This document shows positions 1 to 10,314 of a stretch of 64,000 nucleotides of DNA, piece by piece. The DNA lies in contig VXAY01002192.1 in NCBI GenBank assembly GCA_013399855.1, positions 1 to 64,000 on the forward strand, written 5' to 3'. The translations under genes and the position numbers were made by a program. The stretch comes from Oxyruncus cristatus. Its lineage: Eukaryota > Chordata > Aves > Passeriformes > Cotingidae. The first letter of the stretch is position 1; each line of letters begins with the position of its first letter. The notes beneath the pieces were generated by a model. The model was not told the origin of the DNA. It did no database searches and saw only the letters and a program-made list of their open reading frames with translations.

Positions 1-23
1 CTATGATTCTATGATACTATGAT
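1..23 (+). mobile_element. CR1 LINE 3' tail (element continues upstream of window)
   Basis: The window opens in three imperfect copies of the ATTCTATG-type octamer that ends sense-strand CR1 elements in birds. Only the tail is inside the window; the body would lie to the left. Unique sequence starts at about position 24. Confidence 0.75.
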
Positions 24-2373
24 CTGGCTCTCCTGCATTCCCATGAATTTCTTTGGGTACCAGAGCTACTTGGGGAAAATTTTTTTTTCTCAATTTTTAT
101 TCCCCAAAACACCCAAACAAAACTTCCCACAGATCAGCTGTAGGCAATCTTTTACATACAAATTTGGTTTAGCCCTCACAGGAATAAGGATACATTTTAA
201 GACTTTAAAAATTAGGATTAAAAATAATATCAAGAGTTCTCAGACTCCTATTTTAAACAGAAAAGATAGGTGTGGCTGGTTGCAACATACAAGCAAAACA
301 AATAAGTTTGATTTAAAAGCAAGTCATTATTTACAAGCTTGTTATTAATTCATTCATAGTGAAATGATGGAAGGAAAATGTGAGTCCCATAGGAGCTGAT
401 TAGTGGAAAACCAGACACATTTAGTACAGGAAAGAGTGGCAGAGGATGAATAAAGAATGAGTTTCATAGACAGCAATGGAGTGAAGTTGCCTAAATGAAG
501 TTTATGAAGTATAGGACTGAAGAAACCAGTCAGCAGAGAAGCTTTTCAGAATAAAACCCTTGGATTGTCCTGTATCTAACTAGGAGACCAAGTTTTGGTG
601 AGGTACCTTAACTTTTATATTTGCTATGCTTTTTAAGCAAATCAGTAGAACTCATCTCAACATTTGACATCGACATTGCAGGTATTTCCAACTAAGACAT
701 GCACGCAAAGTTCCTATTCTGAAGAAAAATAGCTATTCTTTGCTTGCAATTCACCTGATTTATTTTCATCATTCTGTGAATCACACAGTAGAGGATGACA
801 GTGATGGACTAGCTTGGAAGCTAGCATCACTCTTAATTACAGTGCTGCTTTTGTTTCTCTGCCTTTCCTCCACTGCCTAATATCTGCATCACAGGAAACC
901 ACTGATCTTTCCTTCCAGTCAACTCCTCACTGATAGTGACATTTTCAAAACCTTTATGATTTAAACTGTTTCACACACCAAAATGCATGTGAATAACAGT
1001 ACTATTTGTGCATGCAGCTGTCAAGATGATGAATGCTGATTTATTGCCAGCTTTTGATAAAGAGTATACTGCACCTCCACAAAACCAGTTTTGGAATGGA
1101 CATTGGATATAAGAATTAAGTTATTGTTTGGGAATATCTGTGAAAGAAAATTATACACTCCTTCTCTCCAAGCCAGTCTCCTTTCAACATTTGAGACTTT
1201 GGAGTTACACAAAGCAAATTCAGTGGCCAGCAGTCTGACAGCTTGACATCTATCCCCAAAATTTCCTTAAAAAATTCTACCACTTCTATCACAGTTCCAG
1301 AATATTTCAAACAGATGTATGGTTTAGAATACATCAATATGTAAAATAAAATAAAAAAAAAGGATTGTTAAAGAACTTCTAGGATAATTAGGTATCATGA
1401 ATGAGAAGCTTTATTCCAATATACAGCTCCTCGCAGAACAAAACATGAGAGTGGGAGCAAGAAAGAGAAACTTGTGCATTCAAATCTGACTTATCATCTG
1501 AAAGCCATTTAAACTCTGTTACTGTATGTTTAAAAGGGGGATAAGAAAGTTTAGAGAGATATTTTGAGAAGCTGTTGTGAAGGTTATTTAGTGAACAGTC
1601 TCGACAATGTTACATGGGGAAGAAAGCTGCATTCCACATTATGTAGCTTTGACAAAGAAGGGTGAAGTCACTTGCTAGAAGTTTCAACCCACTGAAGAAA
1701 AGAAGGGATACAATGTGTTGTTACATTTTTAGATACCTCCCATAACTGTGTGCTAAAAAATATTTGCTTGATACACTTATATACCTAAAATAATATTCCT
1801 CAGAGATCTTAAACTGCTCCCTTTGCTATCACATTTATTATATTGCACAAAAGATAACCAAGAATGAAGTGAAAGTCAAAATAGATATAAGTACTACTGG
1901 GAAAAAAATATTAAATGCTATATATATACATAGCTTATACACTAAAAGAAAAAAGTTGAGATGATATGTAAAGAAAATAATGTTAACACGTCTGAGTAAT
2001 AAATTTGCATGCATTTTCTCATGTGTCTTTATGGTAAGTTGGCTAATTTGTTACACTTCTCAGAGAATTTATTCATCAAGTACACCAGTAGAAACAACCC
2101 AAAAGGAACTGAAGACTTACTAAACAGTTTTAGAATGTCATATGAGTTTTTACCTGCTAGAGTGAAAGTAAACCAGGAGAAACATACAAACAGGAAAAGG
2201 TACAGTCCCATCCAGTACACCCTTTAAGGGCACAAAATGATTTTCATTAACTTCACTTAGCAGAGAATCAGGGCCAGAAGGAGAGAAAAAATTGTGGCTA
2301 GTGCTACAGGTAAATCAAAAAGGATTGCAACTCTATCCTTGAGTTGAATTTGGAATAATTAACCACTAAGATT
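24..2373. other. Unique A/T-rich intergenic DNA, no gene seen
   Basis: No coding region or recognisable repeat. The open frames are short (up to 109 codons at 19-348), overlap on both strands and resemble no family I know. Local low complexity: an A-rich run at about 1342-1361 and a short TATATATA block at about 1920-1930. Confidence 0.7.
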
Positions 2374-2510
2374 ACTCAGAATCACATTCTGAGTTGGAAG
2401 GGACTCACAAGGATCATTGAGTCCAACTGTTAAGTGAATGGCCCATACAGGGATCAAACCCACGACCTTGGTGTATTAGCACCATCTCTAACCAACTGAG
2501 CTAATCTCCC
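2374..2510 (-). mobile_element. tRNA-Ile-derived SINE with CR1 tail (TguSINE1-like)
   Basis: Read on the minus strand from 2510, the head follows tRNA-Ile(AAU): an A box TAGCTCAGTTGG (about 2492-2503), an anticodon-arm stretch GGTGCTAATA, and a B box GGTTTGATCC (about 2451-2460). The tRNA part gives way to a CR1-like tail that reads TCCTTGTGAGTCCCTTCCAA and then CAGAATGTGATTCTGAG. This head-plus-tail structure is that of TguSINE1, described in the zebra finch genome and thought to be moved by CR1 machinery. Changes in the B box and the loss of the usual GCC after the anticodon loop suggest a decayed copy. It is not a functional tRNA, because the acceptor stem is not closed and the 3' part is CR1. 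The family name is from memory and could be checked against Repbase or Dfam. Confidence 0.85.
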
Positions 2511-3807
2511 ATCAAATGCATCCATAGAATTATATATCATACATATTTATCTGTGTAAAGTAAAATGTTTTCATCAGAGAGCCATAATTTTTGATTAGTT
2601 TATATCTGTAGTATAGAAAAAGTTTCCAAGGATGAAATAAGCTCTTCTGCTTTATATTATGAACTTTGACACATTTATACAAGTGAGCTTCAGCTTATAT
2701 AGACACATATTTTCTGTATTCTGACTTTATGCTTCAGTGCTCAGGGCTTTGAGTAATAAAAGAATTTCCTGTAATGTGCTAGATACAATCTTCCATTTTT
2801 TATGGGCTTGTGAAGCAAGCATTCCCAGCAATGTCAACTTCCCTTTAGGGATTGTTTGTATTTAGTGTGAAAAGTCATTAAAATTTTCAGTCAATGGATT
2901 TTCCAATAAGCCAACACATCCTAATGATTAGTACCACTTCACATTTCTATTCCTTCTCTTTATCAAAGCTGTGAAAAACATAGCATTATCCTAAAATTTG
3001 ACATGCAGATATAGAGGAAATATTAATAAAGCAGTTGAGTAAACCACTTTCTTTATCAGACCACAAAGATATATTCAAGTTTAAGCATTAAACTGAGCTT
3101 CCTCCCAATTACTTATTACAGAAAATAACTGATTATTAATTAAAGCCTTGTTTGCTCTGGAGATTTTCTGCACCAGTTGCCACCGTAAGTGGCTAAATAA
3201 CAGAATCATTGCAGCAAGTGTAGAGAGGCAAGGCTGATATTTGCATTAGAAGTGTTTACCCCTTTTTTTCCCAGTCTGAATAGATCCAGCAGTGCAAACA
3301 GCTGCTTCGTTTGATTACACTAAGGATTTCACGAGGGCAACTAGGCTGATAGTCCCAAATAAAAAACTTAAGACCTCACCCCCTTGGGTTTCTGGCTTTG
3401 GTTTTGCCTCCTTACATCCCCTTGCATATAGAAATATTATCGTTCAAAAATTAAACAGGTGCATGAAAAATGGCAAGTGTTCTCTCAGATGACTCCTTCT
3501 GCCTTGCTGTGCATCTGCTGTCTGAACTCTCAAACTCCCTTGCTGTTCAGTTTCTCAAGCATCTGTCATTTGACTTCCCAACCTTGCCATTAGACGCCTT
3601 TGGTGTCACATTTTTTTCCAGGGTAGATGTTTCTCAAATGTTATGTCTGCCCACACCAGACAATGAAAGCAAAAAAAATTGCACATAAAGATTTCCTTTT
3701 TTATTTTTCGTAAGTAACACATACTATTAATGTTAATTTTATGTCAAGATGCTCCTTAGATTCCAGATATTTTGTCTGCTTCATGGGGGATTGGACTGCA
3801 TGCAAAA
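2511..3807. other. Unique A/T-rich DNA, no gene seen
   Basis: No gene or recognisable mobile element. Two short open frames (3292-3492 and 3470-3688) have no recognisable features. Confidence 0.65.
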
Positions 3808-4014
3808 AGGTAGGTATATACAAACAGTTCTTCTTGACTAGGAGGATGGTGAGATACTGGCACAGGTTGCCTAGAGAAGTTGTGGATGTCCCATTCATGG
3901 AATTGTTCCAGCCAAGTTGGATGGGACTTTGAACAACCTGGTCTAATAGAAGGTGTCCCTGCCCATGGCAGGAGGATTGGACCTAGATGATCTTTAACCA
4001 TTCTATGATTATGT
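3808..4014 (+). mobile_element. CR1 LINE 3' end with remains of ORF2 C-terminus
   Basis: This is a 5'-truncated sense CR1. In the frame 3741-3932 the stretch RMVRYWHRLPREVVD is the C-terminal signature of avian CR1 ORF2 (reverse transcriptase/endonuclease protein), followed by the usual 3' UTR (TGCCCATGGCAGGAGG, then GATGATCTTTAA) and the tail CCATTCTATGATTATG. The last part of ORF2 is still open here, so this copy may be younger than most others in the window. The 5' border is approximate. The 3' junction is duplicated (see 3996-4067). Confidence 0.9.
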
Positions 4015-4067
4015 GCTCCTTAATCAAACTCAACTCAAACCATTCTATGATTATGTGCTCCTTAATC
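3996..4067 (+). repeat. 42-bp-period tandem duplication across a CR1 3' junction
   Basis: A 30-base stretch beginning AACCATTCTATGATTATG occurs identically at 3996-4025 and 4038-4067, separated by 12 bases. The copy contains the last bases of the CR1 tail plus flanking DNA, so the duplication arose after CR1 insertion. Its perfect identity suggests it is recent. Confidence 0.9.
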
Positions 4068-5221
4068 CCCAAAACATTTAGCCCATTGTACTACAAATAT
4101 TTGGATTGGTTTTGTGCCCTATTTTTAAGAGGTTTTGATTGATTTTGGCTGAATAAAAGGCAAAACTAATGCCTTAGAGGCATCTAAGTTTCTATTTAAG
4201 CAGCTACATAGAGAGGTCACATTATCAGAAGCAGTGAAAAGTCAGAAATTTTTCTGAATTTTGTGGAAACTATACACCTTCATCAGTTTTTCAAAATATG
4301 CCTTTTTTTACTTAAGTGGGGAACTACGACATTTAATCTATGTCCAGTCTAAATGACAGCTAGCGGAAGGCTAGATTTCCTGCTTACGTGCTCTTTCTTG
4401 GTCAAGTGCTTATTTTGGAACTGGTACTGTTTCAGCAGTGGCTGAAAGGGTACAAAGAGTCTGAGCTCCTGATGCATACACCTAGTAAGTTTGACTGTCT
4501 TCATCCAAAATTTAGAGACATAGAAATGAGGTACAGTATGGTACATAAACTTGTCCAGGCATCATCCAAAGGAGTTTCACAGTCTACAGACAAGGAGGCA
4601 GAGATGTAGCAAATGGTACATTTGCTCTGCCTAGTATTTGGTATTCCTCTGAAAGGATTATGTGCCTGAGGCCTGATTTCCAGGATAAAACAGGCATGAG
4701 TTTCCCTGGATCCATTTTTGTGAAAGGCTGTGGCCAATCTTTCTGTGATCTGAAAGTCAATAAAAACCGTTGCTGATAAAGCTTATAGCTGATGAGAAGA
4801 GGGTAAAAAAGTTTAATAGTGGTGACATAGAAATAAACGATTTAAATAACTTACTAATGTGACCTATTCAATACGACAAAATTGTGTTGAAATAAATGAA
4901 AATACTTTGTGTGGTATATTATTGTATATTAAACACATATAAACAAGTAGAAGCTTCTCCACAAATATTGCTTAAGATCTAAAAAACTAATGCCTCAGGA
5001 TTGAATAAACAAGTTACTTTCTACATAATTAGACTGGAGAAAGGAAAAAAATTGAAGATCATAATTATGCTCTGGGGAAAAGAATAAACTCTTTGGCTGT
5101 ATTAGACCATCTTTTAAGAGCACCATGAAGTCTCCTTTATGGTTATTGTTCAAAACTTCCAGGCACAATCTTCAGATTATGCAAGAGAGATGTTGGATTC
5201 TTAATTATTGCGTCAAACCAA
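4068..5221. other. Unique A/T-rich DNA, no gene seen
   Basis: No gene or mobile element recognised. Small open frames at 4349-4737 overlap on both strands and look random. Confidence 0.65.
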
Positions 5222-5791
5222 CTCAAGGTTATGGGGTGGGGCGGGGGGGTGGAAGGGATAGGTCAAGTCTCATGGAGGTGAGGTGATGCCTTAACCCACA
5301 TGACAGCCCCAGAAAGGCTGGCACAGAGGGAGCACTGCCTCAGAACCCCAGAGTGGCCAGTGGGCCAGAAGTCCCGCCTGGGAGGGGTGGCCACAGAGGA
5401 CCAAAGCACATAAAAACAGCACCACGTGGTTCCATCTTTGCCTCAGATCTGCTGCCTGGCATCGAGGAAGCTGGACTTGCACAGGACTCTCTGGTGGTAG
5501 ATATTTAATAACCACTCTTTCTCCTTCTTCTTTCACTCCTTCTTCACTTTCTGTACTCCTTTCCTGTTATTTTAGGTAACTTGGGACAGAATGGGTTGGA
5601 TTTTGCAAAGTTATATGAGTTAAGTCAGTGCTAAGTCAGTGCTTTGTGGAATGCTTTGTTTTGGTTGTATGTTGCCCTTTTAAACTTTTGCTGAGTTCCC
5701 TTATTTTTCTCCCTTATTTTCTAAAGTTTATCAGTAAAAGTACCTCCAGAGAAAATGTGTACATCATCTTCTTTTTGCACTACCTCAAGGT
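5222..5791 (+). mobile_element. Probable solo LTR-like insertion with 8-bp flanking repeats
   Basis: A block that is abruptly G/C-rich at its 5' end sits in A/T-rich DNA. The 8-mer CTCAAGGT occurs just outside both edges (5222-5229 and 5784-5791), as a target-site duplication would. Inside there is a TATA-like CATAAAAA (about 5408-5415), a pyrimidine-rich middle (5516-5570), an 11-bp direct repeat (5621-5642) and a degenerate polyadenylation-like ATCAGTAAAAG (about 5730-5740), an order that fits an LTR in plus orientation. Against this, the termini are not a clean TG...CA, 8 bp is longer than the 4-6 bp usual for endogenous retroviruses, and I see no primer-binding site, polypurine tract or internal region. 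A non-autonomous hAT-type element also makes 8-bp duplications, but I see no terminal inverted repeats. No coding capacity. Confidence 0.45.
5621..5642 (+). repeat. 11-bp perfect tandem pair
   Basis: TAAGTCAGTGC is repeated twice back to back inside the LTR-like element. LTR control regions often carry such short duplications; here it may simply be slippage. Confidence 0.9.
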
Positions 5792-5799
5792 ATTAAAGA

Positions 5800-6425
5800 A
5801 CAAAGGGCTCTTCTAAAGATTCAGTGGGCGAATGTAGGGCGTTGTTGTGACCCAAGTGCAGGACCTGGCCCTTGGCCTTGTTGAACCATATACAGTAGGT
5901 CTTGGCCCATTGATCCAGCCTGTCCAGATCCCTTTGCAGAGCCTTCCAGACCTCCAGATCTACACTCTTACCCAAGTTTGTGTCATCTTAAAACTTACTG
6001 AGAGTGCCCTTGATCCTTCATCCATATCGCTGATAAAGATATTAAACAGGACTGTCTCCAGTATTGAGCCCCACTAGTAACTGGCCCCCAGCTCGATTAA
6101 GTTCTACTCACCAGCACTCTCTGGATCCAGCCATACAGCCCAGCTTTTAACCAGACAAAGAATGCATCTGTCCAAGCCATGGGCTGCCTGCTTCTCCAGG
6201 AGAATGCTGTGGGAAATGATGTTTAAGGCTTTACTAAAGCCCAGGTAGACACATCCACAGCCTTTCCCTCATCCACTAAGTGGTCACTTTTTCATAGGAT
6301 AGGATCAGGTTATTCAGGCAGGATCCGACTCTCATAAACCCATGTTGGCTGGGCCTGATCCCCTAAATGTACATGAAATGTGTTGGTACCAAAGATGATC
6401 TGCACCATGAGGTATTTTTCAAAAA
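5800..6425 (-). pseudogene. CR1 LINE ORF2 reverse transcriptase fragment (dead)
   Basis: The minus strand encodes avian CR1 ORF2 from the middle to the C-terminal part of the reverse transcriptase domain. From N to C one sees VDEGKAVD, then a degraded YLGFSKALN (normally a DFSKAFD-type motif), then SHSILLEK, FNIFISDMDEG, the catalytic box, [20 protein letters not shown], and [15 protein letters not shown]. The catalytic FADD box at 5982-5993 reads F-stop-D-D, so the enzyme is dead. Further stops and frameshifts occur upstream. A live CR1 RT copies its RNA at a nicked target site. Both ends are truncated: neither the 5' endonuclease domain nor the 3' tail is present. The low-coordinate edge abuts the LTR-like insertion. 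Confidence 0.9.
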
Positions 6426-7164
6426 ATAAGCCATTGCTCGGTAGGTATAGCAGTCCAACCCTAAGACTTTGTAACAAGATTTGATTGCCATCAGTGTGAA
6501 AAAAATATTTAACTTTCTATACTTTGAGGAAGTTAGAAAGACAAAAAATGCAACTGTGACATTTGAGGAAATGAAAAGTCAACATATAACAATGTAAATC
6601 ACACATAGCAAATACAGCTATAATAAACATACCTTTATCCATCTAAGATACAATGACAAATACTTCTAAAATTCAAATTATATTTTACAGCCTAAGTAAA
6701 TATTAAAAGGCCTCCAAATCTGCTAGCATAAATCCCTGTGACCTCTCAAGTTTTCACCACGTGTATTAAATAAAATGAGAATGAACCATGAAGGCATTTT
6801 TGCTCTGCTGAGAAAACGTACAGGTAAAAAGAGATAGTTTTACCATCTGCTTTTAGAAGGGCTGTGTTTCTGAAAGATTTGTGTAACTGTGGGTTTGTCT
6901 TCAGGCAGGTTTCACATTATTTTACTGCCAAAGTTATAGAAATGATCATAAATTACTTGCACAGCGATCACACCTGCAATGCAGTAATGGCAGCAATCAA
7001 TTACCAAAGACAGCACCTCAAAGATCTTGTAGAGAAAACATTCCACTATGAGGACAATTTATATTTGGACAGGTGTGGTCACTATTGTAGAGTGTGTCAC
7101 TTGCTTCAGTTGGTTCAACTGAGGTTTTGCGGGCCATGTTAGGGAACACACTTAGCGTGTAAGG
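6426..7164. other. Unique A/T-rich DNA, no gene seen
   Basis: No gene recognised. An open frame at 6864-7142 (92 codons, plus strand) runs into the next CR1 and shows no family signature. Confidence 0.65.
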
Positions 7165-7292
7165 TCAGGTTGGACGGGGCTCTGAACAACCTAATCTAGT
7201 CGAAAAGGTCCCTGCTCATTGCAGGGGTGTTGGTCTAGATGATCTTTAAACATGCCTTCCAGCCCAAATTATTCTATGACTCCATGTTTCTA
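7165..7292 (+). mobile_element. CR1 LINE 3' end, short 5'-truncated copy
   Basis: CR1 3' UTR in sense orientation: GGTCAGGTTGGACGGGGCTC, then AACAACCTAATCTAGT, CATTGCAGGGGTGTTGG, CTAGATGATCTTTAA and a decayed tail ATTCTATGACTCCATG. It lies close to the CR1 fragment at 5800-6425 but in the opposite orientation, so the two are separate insertions. Confidence 0.9.
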
Positions 7293-9682
7293 TACTAGCT
7301 GTCTTCAGTGATGGCACATGTACGTGCATTCACCTTCTGTTTGATGAAGTGGAACTCCTCAGCAAGAGGTGCATCCAGTGCCATCAGAGTGAGTGTGTGC
7401 CCAGGTCACTCCACGAAAACAGCTGAAGTTCTTGACAATTCATATCCTAGTTTTCCCCCATCATTTTGTGCCCATGCCACCAGATTACTTCCTTCACTGT
7501 TAGTAGTCTCAGTCTGTCCCTATTAATAATGTTTGAGGAAGCCGTGCAGAACTGCAGCGGTAATCAGTGTTTCAAGCTGTAATCCTGACTGCACCACATA
7601 TTGAGGCTTAAAATTCCTTTTTCTCTGATAATTTGAAGCTTTATGTTTAATATTTATTGCAATTCATAGTCTCAGGAGATGACAGAGGATGCATGATAAA
7701 TATGTTATCTGCCCCTGAAACAAACAGACATCCGTCTATCCAAAAGATGGTGCTTGCCAGCTGTGCATGTATAAAGAGTAAATGTAAAACCAGCTGCTCT
7801 GTCAGTTCATCCCATATAGTGAGGTTGTCACTGTAATCACTTTGGCTGGGAAAACTTCCAGTCATCTCACTGCTGCTCCTCATAAATCATACTTGTCAGG
7901 AAAACGTCAGCATCTTTTATATGGCATTTGGTTATTTTTAGAATGAGAGCTACAAGTGTATTTAGGGCAATTACTTTCAAGACTTGAGAGAAATCAATTG
8001 ATACCACTGAAAAACATATGTCTGGCTCTCCATTGAAGCAGCAGACTTGATGTTTGAATAAAAATATAGAGTTATCCTTCCAGTGCACTCCATCAACACA
8101 AGTACCAACAGTAAAGCTTCATACAGTTTCTTGAATTTCTGAAAAAATGGACAGGTTGGAACAGTTCTGAGAAAAGCAGTAGCAGTGACTGGTCAAAGAT
8201 CTGGAAAACATTACTAGGAATAGAAATCTGAACAAATGGTGTTGTTAAGGAAAAAAGTAAAAAATTACTGAAGATGTGAGAACAAATTTCAAATAGGTTG
8301 AAGTCTGTCACAAAATAAAAGGCAATAATTCAGTCTTGTTTAAATTTAGTGGATCAACTGTGGGAATACAGTTCCAAGCTCGATGTTAAGAGAAAATTTC
8401 TTCGGATTAGCACAAATAAATGGCTAGCTTAAATTTAAGCATATGTTATGTGTCTAAATACTTGGGACAGAATCCCATGACATCTATGTGTAATAATTTT
8501 TTAATTCTGCTCAGAGCTGTATAGATAAAGATACAAAAATACAGATTTTATAAATATGCAGCAGAATGAAAATAGCATTTATGTGGAAAAATAAGAGGTA
8601 CCTAATGTGGCTCTGTGGCTGTCTGTTAGTACTGTTAATCTACAGAGACAACTAGCATTTTTAACTGAAACCAGAAGTTTTGATTATGCACAGGTACAGC
8701 AATGTCAGGGAAAGCAAGTGACTGGTACCTTCGTCTAAGATTAGTGATGTCGAATGTGCCTGGTCCAATTTTTCATCAATGCTTTACCTGCTAAAGAGGA
8801 TTTTGTAAATCCTACAATAGTACCTGGCCCATGAATTGCACAACATCAAAGTGTTTTTCTCCTTCTAACTTTTCAGAACTTCATCTACTTTCAAAAAGAT
8901 TTTTGATTAAAGCTAAAATATCTTTGATGAAATAGCATATTTTGATGACATTTTAAAGGTAAAACTACTTCAGTCCACCACCATTTTTCTGAAGTGTTCA
9001 ACAGGAAAAATGGTTCAGAATGTTTCTTTAATTGGCTACTACTTCTTGACCTAAATAAAATATTTCTGCCTATAGGTTCCAGGGTCTGCACCTGAAAATA
9101 CGTAGTTTTGGAACTTAAGTCTATTTCATTGTATTTTGACTATCAGATTATATTTATATTAATTAACCATTACAGCACTGTGCTGTATGAGATGAGCAGG
9201 TGACTTGTATGCGTTTTGAGATTATCCAGATAACTTCAAGAGTTGAGTCATTATCATCACTGTTAGTCAATGTTTTCTAATATAAATTGCTGTGATTTTC
9301 TGTTCTCCAGGAAACACTAACATTTTGTATCCATTTGGTTTGAAAACATTTTTGAAATGTGGAAATGTCTTGGCAAAGGGAAATTCTGTTTTTACCACAA
9401 CCACAAATTATGTAATCAGGGCTCAGCTGCACTATTCAGAGCTGTACCGTATCAAAGCTCAAGGATAGATTTTTTTTCTCTGTAGATAAAATGGAAAAAT
9501 TCTATAGGATATGAAGAAAAATGGGTCATGAATACCAGAATAAACTGTGAAATATACATTTAAATTAACTGTTCTGATTAGTCTCATTACAGGCATAGAT
9601 ATTTTTAGGTGTCAGTCTCTGATATTCCCTGATCCATACACGCCAGTCACAAGAAAAAACTGCAAATTTACTCACTGCAGGA
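7293..9682. other. Unique A/T-rich DNA, no gene seen
   Basis: No gene or recognisable mobile element. The open frames here (all 80 codons or fewer) lie on both strands and overlap, which is the pattern of chance frames. Confidence 0.65.
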
Positions 9683-9716
9683 TTTGTTTTATTTTTGTTT
9701 GTTTGTTTGTTTTTTG
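9683..9716 (+). repeat. (GTTT)n low-complexity tract
   Basis: A T-rich run with about four consecutive GTTT units. Confidence 0.85.
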
Positions 9717-10220
9717 CCAGTCCTTCTGCCCTTTGAATTAACTCGGGTCTTAAAATAGGATTTACCTAGATTTATCATCATTGACTTCTGCAATAGAAAC
9801 TGTTCCTCTGGGGTTCTTTAAATTCTTCTTAGTGTGGCATTTCTAGTGTGTACACAATCGGGTGAATGTGTGCTTTAATTTGGTTGCATTCATGCATGTG
9901 CACATCTGGCCACTCGAACACAGTTTCACATTTTGAAGGATATGTCCAGGAAGAAAGAGGTGCATGAAGGAGGATTCATGATGAACAAAGCCAGGGGAGC
10001 ACCTAACAGAGTCATGGACAAGGAGATTATCCCTTTCACAAATGTTGCAGTAATACTTCACAGTTAGTTACAGAGAAACTTTGATTTGGTGAGAACAGAG
10101 GCTGATGAATTACACATGGCTGTACAAACCCCATAGGAATTTGTGAGCTGAACCCCCAAGTATGCTTTATAGTCACTGGATTCCAGCAAACAACTTCAGG
10201 TCTTCTTAGGAGACAGAGTT
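9717..10220. other. Unique DNA, no gene seen
   Basis: Nothing recognisable. The minus frame 9843-10061 has no family features. Confidence 0.6.
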
Positions 10221-10314
10221 AAAAAAAAAGAAAAAACAAGGAAAAAAAAAACCAAACAACAAACACAAACAAAAAAACCCCCACAAAACAAAACAAAAAA
10301 AAACCCAAACACAA
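10221..10314 (+). repeat. A/C-rich low-complexity tract
   Basis: About 94 bases of almost only A and C, made of A runs and CAAA/CAAAA-like units with a few G. It could be a decayed CAAA-type microsatellite or an old A-rich retroelement tail. No element body is recognisable on either side. Confidence 0.85.

Noticed and set aside
2374..2510. Possible tRNA-Ile gene
   Set aside because: The tRNA head is diverged, lacks a closed acceptor stem and continues into a CR1-like tail, so it is a SINE.
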